From Ctenosaura bakeri (Eukaryota; Chordata; Lepidosauria; Squamata; Iguanidae), in contig CAOLHI010000656.1 in assembly GCA_948474755.1 (NCBI GenBank), positions 248,001 to 312,000 on the forward strand: a DNA stretch of 64,000 bases, in the 5' to 3' direction. Positions within the stretch are counted from its first letter, which is position 1; each line of letters opens with the position of its first letter. The translations under genes and the position numbers were made by a program. This document shows positions 12,101-20,154 of this stretch, in pieces. The notes beneath the pieces were generated by a model, which saw nothing but the letters and a program-made list of their open reading frames with translations, was not told the origin of the DNA and searched no databases.

Positions 12101-15100
12101 AAAGCTAAATTTAAAACACTCTATCTGGAGATCTCACTGAAGGAATCTCTAAAATGCAAGTCACTGTGCCTTATATAAACCTTCTCCTCACAAACCTCAG
12201 CCCCTCCCTCTCACCAGTGGGCTGAGTTTCTTTCTGTTACAGAGCCACTTTGGTTACATGGCAACCTGTTGCTAGGGCTGCCCTACTGCTCAAGCTAGCC
12301 ACACCCTCAGGCTCCATCACAACTGTCTTTGGGAAATAGACTATGGACTGTTTCCTCTTCCCTGTTCTTGACTATATTCTTGATTAACAGAGTCATATTG
12401 TTAGAACCATTCAAACTTCCATGAGGGCACTTGCCTGGTCACAAGTGGCAACCATATCTTTTCCTGTGGCAGGCATCCACTGCTGCTTCAGTTTGGGGTA
12501 GAATTCATCCTTCATCTTGTGCTGAATGTTGGGAATACAGTGCACCCCCCCCCATATATGCAGGGCTTCTGTTCCAGGAACCCTTGCATAAAACAACATA
12601 AATGCTTCATCTCATCATTATCATCAATGGATACAGTGTGCATGAACCCATGCAGGCACAGGTGCCTGCCTGGGTCATCCACTGATGCTAATTTGACATG
12701 AGGCTTCATGTGGTCTCATACTTGTGCTTGCTGAGGTTGCATCGGCAAAGGGCTCACTGTACTTAAACAGTTCAAATCTTAACTGTTTCTACGTGCCGCT
12801 AAACTACATCCTTATATTCTCTTCTGAGCTTATACTGGAGGTGTGGGAGAACAGTTGTGAAATTCCCTTTGCTTGCTAAGCTCTCCAGCTCCTTCAAGAT
12901 TTCCACATGTTGTTTACCCTCAGCAGGAGCACTGGCTAGTTACAGTCCTCCCTCCACATTTGGGGGTTTGACCTTTGCAAATTTGATTATTTGCGAGGCA
13001 TGTGCGTGCCTTGCCTCCCATTCCTTTGCCCTGCGCCCTGAAGCCTCATGAAAGTAGAGGAGCCACTGTACTTTGGCAGCCATGCTGTTTCCAGAAATAC
13101 AATCATCTGCCTAGCTAAGCCACTCTTCAGTCTCATGGAAACACAACTTTGTTGCCCCAGAATTACTGGGTTACTGCTTGCTTTTCCGTCCTGCTACCAC
13201 AGCTCACTTTCCCCGTTTGATGACAACTGCAAACTTTAACCAGTCACCAAGATGAGCCAAATGTTTTGGTACCCTAGAAGCTGAGCTTGTTTAGTCACCT
13301 TTCTCTCTTCTTGGAGCACTGTGTGTGTATCCTATTTTTGCATAGCAGCTGAGATAAGTGTTGTCTTTTCAGGAGCTCACTTTTCTATTATTCAGCTGGA
13401 ATAAGCATTGGCATGCTAAGTTCACTGCTCATCGTCATCTATGTAATGTCCAGAATGGTGCCTAAGGTGAGTAAAAGCCTGGTATTGTTTGCTAGACTAG
13501 ATTGTTTAGTAACAGACTGGCTCACTTTAAACAGTTGAGTGCTACTTCCAAAGACCTCAGTGAGATCTCTTGTCTCCTGATCTGGGGAACATGTAGAATG
13601 TGCTCCTTACTCAGTGCCTTGCACAGTTTGGTTATTCATATTGCTCCTTTCTTGATTTCCACTTGCATTTCTGAAAGGACCTGAGTTGGCAAGGGATGTC
13701 AACGTGTATATGTGCATTTCCTTTGTTCTGTCTTCTTTTTCTCCTTGGAACCTGATTTCCTTGGTAGTGGGCAGAAGGAACACTGGTGCAGCATGAACAA
13801 CATAGCACTCCTTCTATTTGCTCCCAAAGACACTTGGCCAGTCAAAGATGAGGAGGAAGAGGAAAGAAAAGAGAAATGCACAGCAAAGTATGTAAACCTT
13901 AAGAACATAGAATTCATAGCAAACTCTGATAATAGTCACGGAGCCTAGATAGAAGAACAGTGAAAATTGTTGCAGAGGAAGGAAGGAGCTGAGTTCCTAG
14001 TGGCCAGGGAAATATGGCTTATGTCCCTACAAGGAGGTGGTCTTTCTTGAACCTTTTCTATAGAGGCATCTTATCTAATATATAGCAGCTTAGAGGACAA
14101 TCATTGTTTATTTTTGTCAAAACATTGATGTCAAAAAGGCTGTTCTACTTTAATTGTAGTGTAACATACAGTCATCCCTCCACATTCACTGGAGTTAGGG
14201 GCACAGGATCCCTGTGACAGTGAAGAAAATGTGAATAACTCTACAAAAACGTATGATCACTATATTCAACCCACCATGAATTCCTGTGAGGCATCAGGGT
14301 TACTTCACAAGGCAGAAATGGCTGGCTGGTGGGGCTTACTGCCACCTCCACTACTGCCTCACACCATTTTTATTAGGTATTTACAAGCCTTGTTCTCAGT
14401 TTGTCAGTTTCACGAGGCTTGCAGTCCCTATAAAAAGTGGCATAGCGAGGCAGCAGAGGTGACAGCAAATAATCTGTGAATAATCAAACCCACAAAAGTG
14501 AAACCCACAGATGTGGAGGGCTGACTGTAAAGTGAAGTGAATGGGGGGCTAATTAGCTGCTTCTGTGTGTTTCTGTCATACCAATCTACCTGTGCAAGTT
14601 CAGATGCAGACTCATAAATACCACATTTGCTGGCGTACAAGATGCACCAGTGTATGAGACACACCCCATTTATACATCAGCAAATGCTATTGTATAAGAT
14701 GCACTGGCGTATAAGACGCATCCCATTTTCAAACAGTATTTTTTTGGGGGGAAAGTGAGTCTTATATGCCAGCAAATAGGGTAGTTACTATTTTGGACTA
14801 TAGCTCTCAGATCTTTAGCCAGCAGTCCTAGGGGATTGAGGAAGTTCAGTTGAAAACAATAACCTTTCCCAGTTCTGCTCAAAGGTTAGTGATTGTATAT
14901 TTCTAGAAATCCCAGACATGTTAATTTTGCAATGTAGCAAAAGCTAGGTTACCAAAAGGAGAATTCCAATTATAGTTACTCTCCTCACAAGTAATTTAGC
15001 AAATGATAATGCGAAGTTTTGAGCAAGTTTATTATTGAGACCAGGGGACTGAAATTAAATAAAATAGTCAGTTGTGTTGAAAATAGCTCTGTGTTTTAGT

Positions 15101-18100
15101 TTATATTTACATGTTCGAAAATCCCTGTGCAGTTGTGAAAAGTGTTCAGCTGTCCCTTGTGACAGTATTCCAGCCCAGTGCAGAAATATAATATAGTGAA
15201 GTTAGAGTAGTGGCCTAGGGCATTTTATTTATTTGATTGATGCCTTACCCCTTCCTCATCAGAGTTCATGTTCTCCCATCATTTCTTCACTACAAAGAGG
15301 GACTACTGCGAAGATTTATGTCTCACAAAGTGACAGTGGAAAACCTGTATCTGTTTTTACCATTGCTAGTAGACCTCACATGATTTAATCCTCTTCAGTA
15401 CAGGAAACTTCTGCAGAATATTTGGTGTTGAGAAGTTTGAGTTCAGCCCATATCTTGACATGTTAGTTTTGGTAGGAGGCCCTTCTGTCATGTGAGCCTT
15501 TTGTCTTTAGCCTGAAGTGCACTGTCTAGACTAGGGATGTGCAACTTCAGTGGATCCAGGGACTATTCTCTTCCCTACCCACCTTACACCAAGTGGTGTT
15601 AGCCTTAGAAACAGAGTATGCACAGTGCGCTCACATTCTTTTAAAAGACTCTTCCAACTCAAAATTAAGTTTTGCTGCTGCTGCAACAATTTCAGAGATG
15701 GAGAGGTGACTGAGTACAGCTTGAGGGGCTGCAAAACATGTGTGGGCTGCAGGTGACCTGCAAGGCATATGTTACCCACTTGTGAGAATGGGGCCTTGGC
15801 TGTCCTACTGAATGCTTCACATCAGCACCTAGCAGGAGTTTCTTCAACAAATTTGTCTAGACTTTGGGGCAAATCTACCCCTGGTAGACAGAGCCCAGTG
15901 AATAAGTACTGCATATGGCACCTGCATTAGTTAGAAGCCTAGCAACTGTGTGTGCCTAGTTTAGAGCCAGTTGACTGGTCTGCTATGTCATGAATGCTGA
16001 AATAGCTAAAATCTATTTTGGGGATTTTTTTGTGCCCTAGAAAAGTCCCATCTACCTCATGCTTGTGGGAGGCTGGTCTTTTTCTGTTTACCTTATCCAG
16101 CTGGTCTTCAGAAACCTGCAAGAGATCTGCAAATCATACTGGGAGTATCTTCTAGGTGAGTGCTTGTTTTGGTTTTCTGTAATCTCTTTTTTTGAAGCTT
16201 GAGCTTCAGGCCATTTTTAAGTATTTCTAAGCAAACCTAATTAGGAAACATGGACTTTGCTTCCTTCAGCCTCCAAACTTTATTAAGTGTGTAGCTTCTG
16301 ATATCTGTTCTCAGCTTCCAGTTAGTTTGAGTGAAGGGGCTCTTGGGTTCTCATTAAGGCTCATCAAGCTATCTTAATCACTAGAAAACTACATCTCAGA
16401 AAGGAAAAAGAAAAGTCTATAGCAAGTTCTTTGTAGGTAGGATTTGGAGTCACTTGAAATCAGGAAGATAGGAAAATCGGTAATTGTTACCCCTTAGTAT
16501 TGGGAAAGAGGAATATGAATGAAGTCATAGCACCAGACATCATACATGTTTTTAGAGTGGCCTGCTAAAGGCTGCCTGTTGTGCAGTCCTCATTGCTGGC
16601 TGAATCAAATAGAGTCTTGATTGTAATCATGGGTGTTTGCAGTCTTTTTCCTTTTTCATCAGAGCCATGTGTTTAGAAATTGCATGCTTTGTGAGTACCG
16701 GAGGCATCCATTTAATAATGCAGCGTAGTGGTTTGAGCATTGGACTACAACTCTCATGATCAGGGTTTGAATCCCTGCTTGGCCAGGGAAACCCAGTGAG
16801 TGATCTTGGGCTACTCACATTCTCTCAGCCTCAGAGGAAGGTAAAGACAAACCCCTTCTGAACAAGAAAACCGCATGGTAGGTTTGCCTTAGGGTCTCTA
16901 TAAGTTGGAAATGAAGGCACACAATAACAGTTTTTAATGCCTCTGCCATGGAAATGAAACTGTGACCCAGTGTTTCTAGATCAACATCATATCAGTTTGG
17001 GGACTTTTTTTCCTGGTTCTAGACCTTCCCAGATTTTGGATTTTTGCCTTTTGTTGCGTTCTCTATGCTGCCATTGATAGTGTGGTTTAATCTTTTACTT
17101 TCTTGCTTTTGCTTTGTTTTATCCAGGTGTCTCACTTCTTGGGGTGGCATTTAATTCCTTCACTCATCTGGGATGTTTAAAGCTCCAGGTAAAAATATTT
17201 TTTTAAATACCACTTCATGTTGCTTGCTTTTTCCCATTCACAGGTTACCTGGTCATTGTGGGGTGCGTCAGCTTTGCTGTGTGCTACAAATATGGCCCTC
17301 TGGAAAATGAACGCAGCATCAATCTCCTCACTTGGGGTCTGCAGATCCTTGGCTTGCTGCTTCTCTACTTCGGCATTCAGATACGCCAGATCGCCATCGC
17401 CTTGATTGTGATTGCAGTCTGCACTAAAAACCTGGAGTACCCTGTCATATGGGCCTATGCCATCTACAGGTGATGGTTGAGAAGCATGGGCATTACTCTT
17501 CTAGAAGGCACAATCCAATAATAGCCCTCTTAATAGATAAATAGAAGTGATGTACATGTTTGAGTGTGTGCACATAAAATTTGAGGAGGGAGAAGCTGTG
17601 TTAGTCTGATGCAGCAGAAACATCAAAGAGCCTTGTGACATGTTAAAGCCTAGCATGTTTGATTTAGCATAAGTTTTTGTTTTTCACTTCATGAAAGCTT
17701 AGGCCAAGTAAAATGTCCTATTCATAACATAGTGAGACTTTTAACATGGCTCTTAGTAATTTTTGGAAAGCTAAGATTGCCTATCCAGAAGTCACTCACT
17801 GTTTCTCTTGGTCCCATCTGAATCTGTAGTTTCAGTCTCTGTAGATGATCTGGAAGTTAATTTGGACATATGCAGATGGGAGTATACAGGGAGCAAACTA
17901 AGATAGAACATGCTATATGGGAGTGGGAAGGCCAGAAGAAAATAAAAACAGATGCATGTTTTTAAATGCATTAAAAAAAATAATGTCAGGTTTCTTTTGG
18001 TGACCACCTGGAATGCCTGTTGAGATAGTTTTGAGAAAAGATGAGCCAAATAACTTGTTTCCAGCCAATTCAGTGGAATGAATCTCATTATCTACTTTCT

Positions 18101-20154
18101 TAGATGAGCTGCTCGTTGAAGCAGGTTGTTTAAACACTACAAGATTAGAGTATTAGTTATTATGTTTGTTCCATTTGGCTTATTGTTCAAGTGGAGACTG
18201 AGACTGAGTTGCTTGTGAGTTTGTTTTGAATATAGAATATGGGCAAATTTTAATTAATATAAACTTTGAGATTTGAATTGTTAGATTAAAAAGTACCACT
18301 AGGGCACCTGCAGAGACTTTACAAGTGAGGTCTGTCTCTAAAGGCATTTTCTTTTGTAACATTGGTTCTGATCTGCATCTTTTCATAAGTGGGATGGTCA
18401 CATTTTAAGAGGGTCCTATGGCATAACATAAAATAATAGAGCTGGAAGAGACCACAGTGGCCATCAAGTTATTTGAGACAGCTTTATATATCTTTGAGAC
18501 AGCCTTATCCAACATGGTATTCAGGTTGGAGCGTGGAATGGCAACTCCCCACCATCTCCAGACAACGTGGCCGGCTGGCCGGCCAGCCAGCCAGCCAGCT
18601 GCTTTTAAGCCTGGTATTTCTGACAAGTTCTTAAGACTACTCAAGACACAAAGCATGTATCTACAAACTAGGAATGAGAATCATGTGACCTTCCAGATGT
18701 TGTTGGGCTACAAGCTCCAGCACCTGACCAGGTCAGTGAGTGGTAAGGACTGCTCAAAGTTGCAGTCCAGCTTCTAGAGGACCACATGATTCCCATCCCT
18801 ACTGGAGAATATCTGTTACTAGTCTCTTTTAATGTAAAAAACTATTTTGTATAATAGTGATATGCCAGTTTGAGGCATATTTCTGTGCTCATAGAGCATG
18901 TGTACTAGATCAAATGGTGCTGAGCAAGTGTGAGTAGAACTCAGTCCAAGACTGAGTTGGTTTGGAGGCACCTCCAAATTTGATAAGAATCGCAGGACAG
19001 ATTCTTTCCCCCAGAACGCCTGGTCTTACCACATAAGAAGAGTGATGAGACATATGGTCTTGAGCTTGACTGGGAGACAGTCTGCACCCATGGTGTGTCT
19101 CTTGAGTATTCAAGTATTGTTGGAAAGAAGCAAACTTCAGTGGATTCAGGCTAGGAGCTGCTATTAATATCATTGCTGTCCTAGCAGGAAGGTGTTCTCA
19201 GCCACAGCAAAGCCCAGCCCACCGCGTCTGCTAACTGAGGAGGAATACCGCATACAGGGGGAGATAGAGACACGCAGAGCCCTGGAGGAGTTGCGGGAGT
19301 ACTGCAGCAGCCCAGAGTTCTCTGCATGGAAAGCAGTCTCCCGCATCAAGTCTCCAAAGAGGTAATGGATGAGTGGCGGTTCTGTGGAATATTTTTATAA
19401 TTTGGAGTCATTGAAAAGGCTACTCATCTTACAGGCCCGGGTATGAGAAGGACATGGATCTGGGATGGAAAGGGGAACAAAATTAAGAACTGATGTTTGT
19501 TTTTTCCTCTGCCCTGTCTGGGTGCCAAGAGCATCCACAGCAGGGTATTCACACAGGTCTCTAACCAGTTTGAAGCCTCTTAAAAATACTTAATTGATAA
19601 ATGTTGTAACAGCCCTTGGAAAGTTACTTCTAAGAAGAATGCCTGCAATGAGATGTGGAATCCATCAGTAACTCAAGTAATCCTGCCACAGTGTTCATTT
19701 AGGAAGAATCAATATAGTGAGATGTTGAGTCTATCCATAACTGACCAGTGGTAGGATTACATGCACTGAGACTTTGGGTACCTTTTTACAATTGCTTAGT
19801 TATGAATGGCTTCAGCATGTCATCATATTGGTTCATCTTTAAAAAGTAACTTTTCCAGCTCTGCACTTCAGAACTGCACTGTATAGCAAGAACTTAAGTA
19901 ATGGCCAGGGCTTGGCTCATTGCTGCAATGTCCTCACTGTTTTCTGTCTTTCCTCCAGATTTGCTGACTTTGTAGAAGGTGCCTCACATGTCATGCCCAA
20001 TGAAGTCTCGGTCCATGAGCAGGAATATGGGCTGGGGGGCTCCTTTCTAGAGGAGCAGCTCTTTGAAGAGGAAGGTGAGGAAGGCGATTACAGCTTTGAT
20101 GAGGAGGACTGCATGGACACCTCATGGCCCCAGAATCACCAGAGTTTTCTATAG
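3043..20154 (+). CDS. NEMP1: NEMP1, nuclear envelope integral membrane protein 1 (complete, 9 coding exons)
   Basis: Joined exons 3043-3139, 5000-5115, 7748-7967, 9573-9645, 13373-13466, 16041-16155, 17244-17469, 19188-19361 and 19959-20154 total 1311 nt, 436 codons plus stop. All junctions are GT-AG and keep frame. Layout: signal-like hydrophobic stretch about residues 21-31; lumenal domain with FCYTN and [11 protein letters not shown] about 53-71; five hydrophobic segments about 149-166, 177-197, 204-222, 239-254 and 266-300; then a nucleoplasmic tail with [19 protein letters not shown] and [13 protein letters not shown] and an acidic end. These blocks match vertebrate NEMP1 (human about 444 residues) better than I would expect for NEMP2. 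Known of the family: an inner nuclear membrane protein that supports envelope stiffness and fertility, with a tail reported to bind Ran. Start chosen as the first ATG in frame with the signal sequence. Confidence 0.95.
3468..3650. mobile_element. GGCC foldback MITE in NEMP1 intron 1
   Basis: Arms CATTTCCGCACTGCACTGTT and GTAGTGTGGAAATGGCC with the family core TTCCACTTTCGACATCC. Flanking triplets ccg/ctg differ at one base. It lies about 330 bp after exon 1. Confidence 0.8.
3651..4999. other. NEMP1: NEMP1 intron 1, remainder
   Basis: Apart from the AG run, this is AT-rich intronic sequence with no conserved coding frame and no transposon that I can name. Confidence 0.6.
3728..3745. repeat. 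(AG)n microsatellite
   Basis: Nine uninterrupted AG units inside NEMP1 intron 1. Confidence 0.8.
5000..5115 (+). CDS. NEMP1: NEMP1 coding exon 2
   Basis: Residues 33-71, acceptor CTGAAG|AT and donor CAG|GTAAGA. It encodes the conserved lumenal blocks with FCYTN and [11 protein letters not shown]. The exon contains no ATG-initiated frame longer than 60 codons, so simple ORF scanning would miss it. Confidence 0.95.
5567..6436. mobile_element. hAT-like non-autonomous DNA transposon, ~870 bp
   Basis: Left end CAGTGGTTCTCTAACTTTTT and right end CAGTTTGAGAACCACTG are inverted repeats of the classic hAT/Charlie type. The interior has no transposase frame, so this is a deletion derivative. The flanking 8-mers do not match, so the target duplication is not preserved. 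It lies within NEMP1 intron 2. Confidence 0.65.
6016..6047. repeat. Short tandem duplication of ~16 bp
   Basis: GCATGGTCTGCATT occurs twice in direct succession inside the hAT-like element. Confidence 0.7.
6437..7747. other. NEMP1: NEMP1 intron 2, remainder
   Basis: Mostly unrecognised AT-rich intron. At about 7625-7700 there is a minus-oriented LINE 3'-tail fragment (TTTATTTATTTATTGAATTT, CCTTTCTCCCAAATGGGATT) lying 50 bp before the exon 3 acceptor. Confidence 0.5.
7748..7967 (+). CDS. NEMP1: NEMP1 coding exon 3
   Basis: Residues 72-144 plus one base, acceptor CCTACAG, donor A|GTATGT. It carries [34 protein letters not shown] and three N-x-S/T sequons, consistent with a lumenal, possibly glycosylated domain. 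Confidence 0.95.
8598..9034. mobile_element. hAT-like non-autonomous element, ~435 bp
   Basis: Left end ATGTGTCAAACACAAGGCCC with AGGCCGAATCCAGCCTGCCA, right end GTTGAATTTGACACCACTGC. The GTGTCAAA / TTTGACAC ends are inverted repeats of a widespread vertebrate hAT-type family. Located in NEMP1 intron 3. Confidence 0.6.
9373..9512. mobile_element. Short foldback MITE (GGGATGGG ends)
   Basis: Starts AACAGGGATGGGTAAAAGTG and contains the inverted pair CAGACTATAACTCTCATC / GAATGCTGGGAGCTGCAG. The same phrase set recurs at 18662, 28282, 36175, 50170, 60510 and 63210. It ends 60 bp before NEMP1 exon 4. Superfamily not determined. Confidence 0.5.
9573..9645 (+). CDS. NEMP1: NEMP1 coding exon 4
   Basis: Residues 145-168 plus two bases. 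It encodes FDPKL and the first transmembrane segment of the membrane core ([15 protein letters not shown]). Acceptor TTTTCTAG, donor AG|GTGAGT. Confidence 0.93.
9751..9976 (-). mobile_element. tRNA-derived SINE with Bov-B-type tail
   Basis: Reverse orientation. It opens with GTGTGCCTTTAAGTTG (tail) and continues through GGGTTTTCATGACTAG and CAAGGTCACCCAGTGGGTTT. It ends with the tRNA-like 5' part near GCCATGCTGGCTCTCG. The tail motif is the type shared with Bov-B LINEs. Confidence 0.8.
10853..11201. mobile_element. Tigger-like MITE
   Basis: TA-flanked element with ends TAGTCATCCCTTCACATTCA and AGTGGAGTGGCTACTG. Same family ends as 989-1656 but a different interior. NEMP1 intron 4. Confidence 0.7.
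11263..11492 (+). mobile_element. tRNA-derived SINE with Bov-B-type tail
   Basis: Starts GCCAGTACAGTGTAGTGGTT (A box) and GACCAGGATTCTTATCC (degenerate B box), then GGATAAGTCACATTTTCTCA. Ends GAAATGACTTGAAACAACAC. NEMP1 intron 4. Confidence 0.82.
11493..12537. other. NEMP1: NEMP1 intron 4, middle part
   Basis: No gene. A short CA run lies near 11935. Other repeats may be present but I cannot assign them. Confidence 0.5.
12538..12759. mobile_element. Tigger-like MITE, ~220 bp
   Basis: TA-flanked on both sides. Left end CAGTGCACCCCCCCCCATAT followed by GGGCTTCTGTTCCAGGAACC; right end AAAGGGCTCACTG. The layout matches pogo/Tigger-derived elements but the interior differs from the other family here. 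Confidence 0.55.
12943..13068. mobile_element. Tigger-like MITE, short deletion derivative
   Basis: TA-flanked, 126 bp. Ends CAGTCCTCCCTCCACATTTG and AGTAGAGGAGCCACTG match the 10853-11201 element, with most of the interior missing. Confidence 0.7.
13373..13466 (+). CDS. NEMP1: NEMP1 coding exon 5
   Basis: Residues 169-200: [20 protein letters not shown] and following, the second membrane segment. Acceptor TTTTCAG, donor AAG|GTGAGT. Confidence 0.94.
14169..14527. mobile_element. Tigger-like MITE, uninterrupted 359-bp copy
   Basis: Ends CAGTCATCCCTCCACATTCA and GATGTGGAGGGCTGACTG with TA on both sides. It aligns along its length with 989-1656 (minus the SINE) and with the reverse complement of 39577-39961. 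NEMP1 intron 5. Confidence 0.85.
14632..14785. mobile_element. Foldback DNA element with GTATAAGAC motif
   Basis: GCTGGCGTACAAGATGCACC at the left and AAGTGAGTCTTATATGCCAG at the right form inverted ends, with internal repeats of the same motif (GGCGTATAAGACGCATCCC). A truncated relative lies at 23428-23490. Family name unknown to me. Confidence 0.5.
14790..16040. other. NEMP1: NEMP1 intron 5, distal part
   Basis: No coding exon. A stretch at about 15536-15780 begins TAGGGATGTGCAACTTCAGT and ends GGCATATGTTACCCACTTGT. It looks like another degenerate DNA-transposon remnant, but I cannot show its ends. Confidence 0.4.
16041..16155 (+). CDS. NEMP1: NEMP1 coding exon 6
   Basis: Residues 201-238 plus one base: [20 protein letters not shown] then [14 protein letters not shown], the third membrane segment and a conserved loop. 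Acceptor TGCCCTAG, donor G|GTGAGT. Confidence 0.95.
16717..16930 (+). mobile_element. tRNA-derived SINE with Bov-B-type tail
   Basis: Starts AATGCAGCGTAGTGGTTTGA, then GATCAGGGTTTGAATCCCTG (good B box), then GATCTTGGGCTACTCACATT. Ends GTTGGAAATGAAGGCACACA. NEMP1 intron 6. Confidence 0.8.
17244..17469 (+). CDS. NEMP1: NEMP1 coding exon 7
   Basis: Residues 239-313 plus two bases, the largest exon. It holds the fourth membrane segment, [18 protein letters not shown], and the long hydrophobic stretch ending CTKNLEYP. Acceptor TTCACAG, donor AG|GTGATG. Confidence 0.95.
17470..18430. other. NEMP1: NEMP1 intron 7, proximal part
   Basis: AT-rich intron with no recognised gene or element. Confidence 0.5.
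18430..18472 (-). mobile_element. CR1 LINE 3' end fragment
   Basis: AATAATAGAGCTGGAAGAGA and CCACAGTGGCCATCAAG are the reverse complement of the CR1 3'-terminal phrase also seen at 39040-39085. Confidence 0.5.
18570..18602. repeat. CCGG/CCAG simple repeat
   Basis: Tandem GGCCGG and CCAG units (GGCCGGCTGGCCGGCCAGCC) in NEMP1 intron 7. Confidence 0.6.
18662..18805. mobile_element. Short foldback MITE (AATCATGTG ends)
   Basis: Left GAATGAGAATCATGTGACCT, right GAGGACCACATGATTCCCAT are inverted repeats, with inner pair CTACAAGCTCCAGCACC / GTTGCAGTCCAGCTTC. Related to the copies at 50170-50640. Confidence 0.6.
19188..19361 (+). CDS. NEMP1: NEMP1 coding exon 8
   Basis: Residues 314-371 plus two bases: [19 protein letters not shown] and the SRIKSPKR region of the nucleoplasmic tail. 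The acceptor is a tandem TAGCAG. Using the second AG gives the spacing I recall for the human protein; using the first would add one serine. Confidence 0.94.
19959..20154 (+). CDS. NEMP1: NEMP1 coding exon 9 (terminal)
   Basis: Residues 372-436 and stop TAG at 20152. Conserved FADFVEG and [13 protein letters not shown] are followed by a strongly acidic stretch rich in Glu/Asp and a short polar end. Confidence 0.95.

Noticed and set aside
16717..16790. tRNA-like A and B boxes here and at other SINEs
   Set aside because: They belong to SINE heads followed by the common SINE body; no cloverleaf with an acceptor stem was found.
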